Shown in pieces: positions 59,674-64,000 of a stretch of 64,000 nt of DNA. The DNA is from JAWVFM01 sp963841455. Its GTDB lineage: Bacteria; Actinomycetota; Thermoleophilia; Solirubrobacterales; 70-9. The position numbers were made by a program, and so were the translations under genes. The notes beneath the pieces were generated by a model. It did no database searches and had not been told where the DNA came from. It saw only the letters and a list, made by a program, of their open reading frames with translations. The stretch spans positions 186,001 to 250,000 of the forward strand of contig CAWJCU010000001.1 in the NCBI GenBank assembly GCA_963841455.1. The letters are read 5' to 3'. How positions within the stretch are numbered: position 1 is the first letter of the stretch; each line of letters starts with the position of its first letter.

Positions 59674-62325
59674 CTAGGCCTGCCGAGCTTGGCCGACGAT
59701 GCCGAGGCGCCGCGCCTCGGCGCTCGCCTCGCCGCGGTTTCGCACGTCGAGCTTTCGCAGGATCGACGAGACGTGGTGTCCGACCGTCTTCTCCGAGAGG
59801 AATAGCCGCTCGGCGATGTCGGAGTTGCGAAGGCCCTCAGAGACGAGCTCGAGGACCTCGATCTCACGGGCCGTGAGCCCGGCGGCGTTCTCACGCGTCG
59901 TAGGGCGGGGGCCCCGCGGAACGCCGCGCGCCCCCCGCTCCCGCAGCCGGCGCGAGACCATTGCGGCAGCCGCGACCGCGCCGAGCTGCTGGAGTTGGTC
60001 CAAGGATTCGAGCAACGCGGAATCCTCGTCGGCGCCGGCCAGGGCCAGGGCGGCGTGGTAGGGGCAGCCAAGCTCGGTCCAGGAACGAGCGGCACGCTTC
60101 CAGTCGCCCGCGAGCTCGGCTTGGAACGGTTCGAGGACACCGGCGGGGATCGCGTCCTCGCCGCCCGCGCGTCGCCGCCAGGACGCGAGCTCGCCGCCGA
60201 ATGACGGCTCGGCGCGCTCAACTGCGTACGCGAAGGCCCTGTCGGTCTCCTCGGCAACCGCCTCGCGCCTGCCCTCGAGCCACGCCGCCTCGGCGCGCGC
60301 GGCGGCCACCGGCGCGAGGTACTGAAGGCTGCCGACCTCCTCGGCGCGCTCGAGGGCCTCATCGAGAAGTGGCCAGACCTCCGGGTCGCCTCGTCGCGCC
60401 CGTACCAAGGCGAGGACGATGAGAGACGTGTAGCGCGGCGCTAGGACGCTGCTGGGACGACCATTCAGGATCGAGGTCGCCGTTTCAGTGGCGAGGTCCC
60501 AGCTGCCGCGGCTGAGCTCTGACTCCGACTTGACGCCGAGAAGCGAGTCGAGCCATGCCTCGAGCCCGCGCTCCCGGCAGTATCGAATTCCTGGCTCCAG
60601 ATAGCGATCGGCGAGCCTCCATTGGTAGCGCTGCCCAAGCGTCGATGCGAGGTTGATGTACGCGCGACCCGCATCGGTCGCGAGGTCGGCCTCGCGGGCG
60701 AGCTCGAGGCTGCGCTCCAGCTTCTCGAGTCCGCGTGCCTCGCCGGTCAGAAGCTCCGCGCTTCCGACGTTGTTGAGCGCGTACACGAGGGCCTGAGCGT
60801 TTCCAACGCGCTCCGCCAGGTCGATCGCCCGAAGACCCCAGGAGATCGCGTCCTCGAGGTCGTCCTGGCCCAGCGCGTCACCGGACAGGGCACCGTAGGT
60901 GCGCGCGAGCTCGGGCCCGGGCGGAGCCTGCTCGACGAGGGCCAGGCCCTCGAACGAAAGCTCGCGGGCTTCGGCGGTTCGGCCCATGCAGCTCAGGAGG
61001 CCGGACTTCCGCCGTAGCATCTCGCCCTGCTTGATCAGATCCCCGCGGGTTTCATGAATGACGAGTGCCTCCTCCAGGGCCGCGATTGCCTCCTCGCGCA
61101 TGTCGGTGACATAGCCCTCGTCGGCGAACCTCTCGAGGAGCTGAGCCCGCGCCTCGGGCTGAAGCGTCTGCGCGAATCTCAGGGCGCGGCCGTACTGCTC
61201 GCGCGCCTCCCGATGCGCCCCGACCGCTGCCGCGTGCTCGGCTGCGGCGGGCGCATATCGGAGGACCGCCTCCTCGTCGTCGGCCGCCTCGGCATGGTGC
61301 GCGAGCCGGGCCAGGTCCGGCTTTCCGATCGCCGGCTCGGCGAGGGCCGCGAGGGCGCGCCTGTTGAGGGCGCGTCTCGAGTCCGGGGGCAGCGACTTCT
61401 CAATCGCCAAGCGGGCGAGCTCATGCCGGTAGGACACGGCCTTGTCCTCCCCGGTGAGGATTCCCGAGCCCACGCACTCGTCGAGGGCGGCGAGGGGTCC
61501 CTGGACCAATGCTTCGAGCAGCCAGAGCTCCGCCGCCTGCGGGACGACGGCGCCCGCGTCGAGCAGCGCGCGAGCGTCCGGGCTGAGGCGGGAGGCTCGG
61601 GCCAGCACGGCGTCGCGAATCGTCTCGGGGACGCCGCCGGTCCCGGCCGCGAGCGCCTCGGTGACGAAGAACGGGTTGCCGGCCGTTCGCTCGTAGAGGT
61701 CGTCCGCGTCGAGCGGCGAACGCTCGGCAAGGGCGGCTACCGCGTCGCGGGAGAGGCGGGGGATCTCGACGCGCGTGATCGCATCATCGGCGGGGAGCTC
61801 GCCGAGCACGGTGCGCAGGGGGTGTAGCCGATCGAGCTCCTCGTCGCGATAGCTCGCCGCCACAAGCGCCGGAACGCCGTTCAGTCGCCGCGCGACCAGG
61901 CGCATGACGTCCAGGGTGGCCTCATCGGCGCAGTGGAGGTCCTCCAGGACGAGGATCGTCGGCGAGGGTGCGGCGAGCTCGGCCAGCAGCGCGCCGGCGA
62001 CGTCGTGGGGCTTCCCGCCCCGCTCGACCTCCTCGCGCAGCTCGCCGTCGGTCGCGCGCGCGACGTCGAGGAGCGGACCGAGCGGCCGCGGCGTGAACAG
62101 CGGATCGCACGCCGCCCACAGAACCCGCACCCTCGGATCGACCTCCGAGCAGAACCCGCGTAGGAGCGCGGTCTTGCCGATCCCGGCCTCGCCCCGCACG
62201 AGCACCAGCCGCCCGGTCTTCCCGTCACGGACGGCGGCGAGCGTCTCGGCGAACAGCGAGAGCTGCGGCGAGCGCTCGACTAGCCCGTCGGTTTCGACGG
62301 TCCCCACGGCCATCGGCCACGCCAC
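59674..62325 (-). CDS. LuxR-type transcriptional regulator with AAA ATPase (LAL/MalT-like)
   Basis: 883 residues. N-terminal AAA_16 ATPase: Walker A GEAGIGKTALLRGF, Walker B ILVLEDLHCAD, then a helical arm. Residues about 330-760 are TPR-like repeats (EAREQYGRALRFAQTLQPEA, DEALERAEEVGSLQYLAPVA). The C-terminal LuxR HTH is LTAREIEVLELVSEGLRNSD with LSEKTVGHHVSSILRKLDVR. Such LAL regulators bind an inducer and ATP before activating target promoters. Surrounding genes share a dyad box that could be its site. Confidence 0.9.
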   Translation of the reverse strand: MAWPMAVGTVETDGLVERSPQLSLFAETLAAVRDGKTGRLVLVRGEAGIGKTALLRGFCSEVDPRVRVLWAACDPLFTPRPLGPLLDVARATDGELREEVERGGKPHDVAGALLAELAAPSPTILVLEDLHCADEATLDVMRLVARRLNGVPALVAASYRDEELDRLHPLRTVLGELPADDAITRVEIPRLSRDAVAALAERSPLDADDLYERTAGNPFFVTEALAAGTGGVPETIRDAVLARASRLSPDARALLDAGAVVPQAAELWLLEALVQGPLAALDECVGSGILTGEDKAVSYRHELARLAIEKSLPPDSRRALNRRALAALAEPAIGKPDLARLAHHAEAADDEEAVLRYAPAAAEHAAAVGAHREAREQYGRALRFAQTLQPEARAQLLERFADEGYVTDMREEAIAALEEALVIHETRGDLIKQGEMLRRKSGLLSCMGRTAEARELSFEGLALVEQAPPGPELARTYGALSGDALGQDDLEDAISWGLRAIDLAERVGNAQALVYALNNVGSAELLTGEARGLEKLERSLELAREADLATDAGRAYINLASTLGQRYQWRLADRYLEPGIRYCRERGLEAWLDSLLGVKSESELSRGSWDLATETATSILNGRPSSVLAPRYTSLIVLALVRARRGDPEVWPLLDEALERAEEVGSLQYLAPVAAARAEAAWLEGRREAVAEETDRAFAYAVERAEPSFGGELASWRRRAGGEDAIPAGVLEPFQAELAGDWKRAARSWTELGCPYHAALALAGADEDSALLESLDQLQQLGAVAAAAMVSRRLRERGARGVPRGPRPTTRENAAGLTAREIEVLELVSEGLRNSDIAERLFLSEKTVGHHVSSILRKLDVRNRGEASAEARRLGIVGQARQA

Positions 62326-62385
62326 GAGCTGATCATCCTCCGAACGCGCGCCGGCTGCAACCGGATGGCCGCGGGGCTCCGACTC

Positions 62386-62684
62386 TCAGGCGGCCGCAGG
62401 CTGAGGGTCCGGCCGGACGATGACGGTGTCAGCGACGGCGAGGACCTCGTCGGCGGGCATGTCGACCTTGTCGGCGTGCGCGCGGCGGACCGCATCCTCG
62501 TTCGTCGCCTGGTAGATGCAGACTGTGCCGAGGCGCCCGTCCTCCTCGGCGACGACGTAGCTGCGGATCCGGCGATGTCGTCCGGAAAATCGCTGTCGGC
62601 GACCTCCGTCGAGCGCTTCGCCGTCGCCTCTAGGTCCGGCGGCGTCGCCCTAGCCGAGCGGCTGCGGATCATGTACAGGTTCAT
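62386..62684 (-). CDS. DUF4242-like protein with one frameshift
   Basis: About 98 residues when corrected. MNLYMIRSRSARATPPDLEA, then SDFPDDI, a frame change near 62571-62574, then RIRSYVVAEEDGRLGTVCIY QATNEDAVRRAHADKVDMPA and a VADTVIVRPDP end at TGA 62386. The order matches DUF4242 domains with the longer N-terminus. The change here looks like a missing base (or two extra), unlike most others in the window. Upstream of the LuxR gene by 60 bp, same strand. Confidence 0.7.
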
Positions 62685-62715
62685 CTTCGGCCCCTTGAGT
62701 CATTGGTTTCGTGCG

Positions 62716-62774
62716 ACCGTACCGCTGGCAGCATGCGCGGTCAATGCCATTTCCGCATCGGGAGGAGTCCCTAT
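62716..62774 (-). promoter_or_regulatory. Promoter P2 with shared dyad box
   Basis: Box CATCGGGAGGAGTCCCTAT (62756-62774) and ACCGTA (62716-62721; TACGGT on the reverse strand) 34 bp away. A closer CATGCT (62730-62735) sits at the 20-bp spacing seen at the other two. Serves the gene at 62386-62684. Confidence 0.5.
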
Positions 62775-63124
62775 CTTGCGCCGCTTTCGGCCGGCAGCCC
62801 GTTTTCGGCCAGCTCTCGAATCAGGTCGTCGAGCTTGTTGACGACGAAGAGCTGCTCATCACCGTCGGAGGTCCGAACGCACAGTCGCTTGCGCATCCCG
62901 CCTCGGTCCGCGGCGCCGACGCCCGCCACCTCGTCTCTGTTCGCCGACCACGCTTTTCCGAATAGGAGCGAGTCGAAGATGGTCGGCTTGAACATCAGGC
63001 GTCGGTCGGTCACCGTGAGCCGGCCGCCGACGGAGCGGCGGCCCTGAGACCGGTTCGCCGCTTTCCGCAGCAGTACCTGCTCGCTGGGCTCGAGCTCCGG
63101 CGCCTTTCGCCATCCATATTCCAT
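62771..63124 (-). CDS. PH/GRAM-like domain protein
   Basis: 117 residues from ATG 63124 with GAGGAGGTAGAG before it. SVGGRLTVTDRRLMFKPTIF DSLLFGK followed by strands (KRLCVRTSDGDEQLFVVNKL) and a closing helix is the pattern of GRAM/PH-like domains, which bind membrane lipids or proteins. Partner unknown. Its promoter carries the shared dyad box. Confidence 0.72.
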   Translation of the reverse strand: MEYGWRKAPELEPSEQVLLRKAANRSQGRRSVGGRLTVTDRRLMFKPTIFDSLLFGKAWSANRDEVAGVGAADRGGMRKRLCVRTSDGDEQLFVVNKLDDLIRELAENGLPAESGAR

Positions 63125-63152
63125 CTCTACCTCCTCGAGTTCGACTGCCGTG

Positions 63153-63197
63153 ACCGTACGAGCGGACCGGCCCCGCCACATCGGGAAACATCCCTAA
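63153..63197 (-). promoter_or_regulatory. Promoter P3 with shared dyad box
   Basis: Box CATCGGGAAACATCCCTAA (63179-63197) and ACCGTA (63153-63158; TACGGT on the reverse strand) 20 bp apart, the same spacing as P1. Serves the PH-like gene; also lies 29 bp upstream of the divergent icd start. Confidence 0.6.
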
Positions 63198-63211
63198 CTT
63201 GAGAGGCTAGA

Positions 63212-63217
63212 TAGCTT
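63212..63217 (+). promoter_or_regulatory. -10-like TAGCTT for icd
   Basis: TAGCTT ends 9 nt before GTG 63227, no ribosome-binding sequence; the dyad box of P3 lies just upstream, so the same regulator might affect icd. Confidence 0.3.
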
Positions 63218-63226
63218 TCCCGCCCC

Positions 63227-64000
63227 GTGGCGAAGATCAAGGTCGAAAACCCCATCGTCGAGCTCGACGGCGACGAGATGACCCGGATCATCTGGGCGTT
63301 CATCAAGGAGCAGCTGATCCTGCCCTACGTCGACGTCGAGCTCATGTACTTCGATCTCGGGATCGAGAGCCGCGATGCCACGGAGGACCGGATCACGGTC
63401 GACGCCGCGAACGCGATCAGGGAGCACGGGGTCGGCGTCAAGTGCGCCACGATCACCCCCGACGAGGCCCGCGTCGAGGAGTTCGGCCTCAAGGAGATGT
63501 ACCGCTCGCCAAACGGGACGATCCGCAACATCCTCGGCGGGGTGATCTTTCGCGAGCCGATCGTGATCTCGAACATTCCGCGCCTCGTCCCCGGCTGGAC
63601 GAAGCCGATCGTCATCGGCCGCCACGCGTTCGGCGACCAGTACCGGGCCACCGACCTCGTGGTACCCGGAGAGGGCGAGCTGACGCTGACGTACACGCCC
63701 AAGGATGGCTCCGATCCGATCGAGCTCGACGTCTACGACTTCCCCGGCGGCGGCGTGGCGATGGCGATGTACAACCTCGACGACTCGATTCGCGACTTCG
63801 CTCGAGCCTCGATGCGGTATGGGCTCGAGCGCGAATACCCCGTCTACCTCTCGACCAAGAACACGATCTTGAAGCGCTACGACGGCCGCTTCAAGGATCT
63901 GTTCGCGGAGGTGTACGAGAACGAGTTCAAGGATGACTTCGAGGCCAAGGGCATCACCTACGAGCACCGCCTGATCGACGACATGGTCGCCGCCGCGCTC
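63227..64000 (+). CDS. icd: NADP-dependent isocitrate dehydrogenase, type II, C-terminus beyond window
   Basis: 258 codons seen from GTG 63227. VENPIVELDGDEMTRIIWAF, then PYVDVELMYFDLGIESRDAT, RSPNGTIRNILGGVIFREPI (isocitrate-binding), PGWTKPIVIGRHAFGDQYRA and YLSTKNTILKRYDGRFKDLF match the eukaryote-like, homodimeric NADP-IDH group (about 405 residues), so roughly 150 residues lie past the window. Converts isocitrate to 2-oxoglutarate in the TCA cycle, making NADPH. Divergent from the PH-like gene. Confidence 0.95.
   Translation, partial: MAKIKVENPIVELDGDEMTRIIWAFIKEQLILPYVDVELMYFDLGIESRDATEDRITVDAANAIREHGVGVKCATITPDEARVEEFGLKEMYRSPNGTIRNILGGVIFREPIVISNIPRLVPGWTKPIVIGRHAFGDQYRATDLVVPGEGELTLTYTPKDGSDPIELDVYDFPGGGVAMAMYNLDDSIRDFARASMRYGLEREYPVYLSTKNTILKRYDGRFKDLFAEVYENEFKDDFEAKGITYEHRLIDDMVAAAL

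Noticed and set aside
1..64000. CRISPR array, transposase or prophage
   Set aside because: No regularly spaced repeats, no transposase or phage structural domain found in any frame with typical coding properties.

Overview
The window is about 70% G+C throughout. GTG and TTG starts are frequent, and many start codons follow a -10-like hexamer by only 6-11 nt. The set scr (large SRP RNA)-dnaX-ybaB-recR, a DipZ-like CcdA/thioredoxin fusion, an actinobacterial-style aspartokinase/Asd pair and a type II NADP-isocitrate dehydrogenase point to Actinomycetota. Many secreted small-domain proteins, DUF4242 proteins and a large LuxR-type ATPase suggest a Thermoleophilia-like lineage, but that placement is inference. 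No transposase, integrase domain, CRISPR array or phage module is visible, so this reads as an ordinary chromosomal segment with one accessory patch.

Layout. 1-10.5 kb: fatty-acid genes (acyl-CoA ligase, enoyl-CoA hydratase), exported proteins with duplicated or triplicated domains, two alpha/beta hydrolases, OsmC, an MBL hydrolase, a beta-propeller, a UBP-type zinc finger and a methyltransferase. 11-15.2 kb: an accessory patch bounded by tRNA-Val(CAC), with three extra copies of the tRNA 3' end (46, 41 and 21 bp) separating small gene segments (cupin + EAL, an exported barrel protein, another exported protein). 15.4-21.4 kb: DsrE protein, a decayed methyltransferase, a large copper protein (PHM-like plus cupredoxin), proline catabolism (ProDH, P5CDH) and DUF1326. 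21.4-25.1 kb: SRP RNA, dnaX, ybaB, recR. 25-32.7 kb: PadR/MMPL operon, CASTOR/POLLUX-like channel, DUF11 surface protein, GH3-like protein. 32.7-37.3 kb: lysC-asd followed by a polytopic membrane protein. 37.3-44.8 kb: two-component system, DipZ, L,D-transpeptidase, small membrane or exported proteins, MBL hydrolase, CPA1 antiporter. 44.8-54 kb: two different succinate dehydrogenase/fumarate reductase operons (SdhA-SdhB-SdhE and SdhC-SdhA-SdhB) separated by a transporter. 54-58.9 kb: M50 and M28 peptidases, AidB-like acyl-CoA dehydrogenase, TetR regulator with a near-perfect palindromic operator. 59-63.2 kb: a LuxR-type ATPase among DUF4242 and PH-like genes, three of whose promoters share one dyad box. 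63.2-64 kb: start of icd.

The observations most worth follow-up are: the tRNA-Val 3'-end repeat array; a dispersed two-hairpin repeat (three copies, invariant 15-nt linker, compensatory stem changes) next to the SDH and acyl-CoA dehydrogenase genes; the putative LuxR regulon box; and the PHM-like/cupredoxin protein. At least a dozen otherwise intact genes carry single-base indels, mostly +1 and several in short G/C runs. These look like sequence errors rather than decay and should be corrected before gene content is interpreted.
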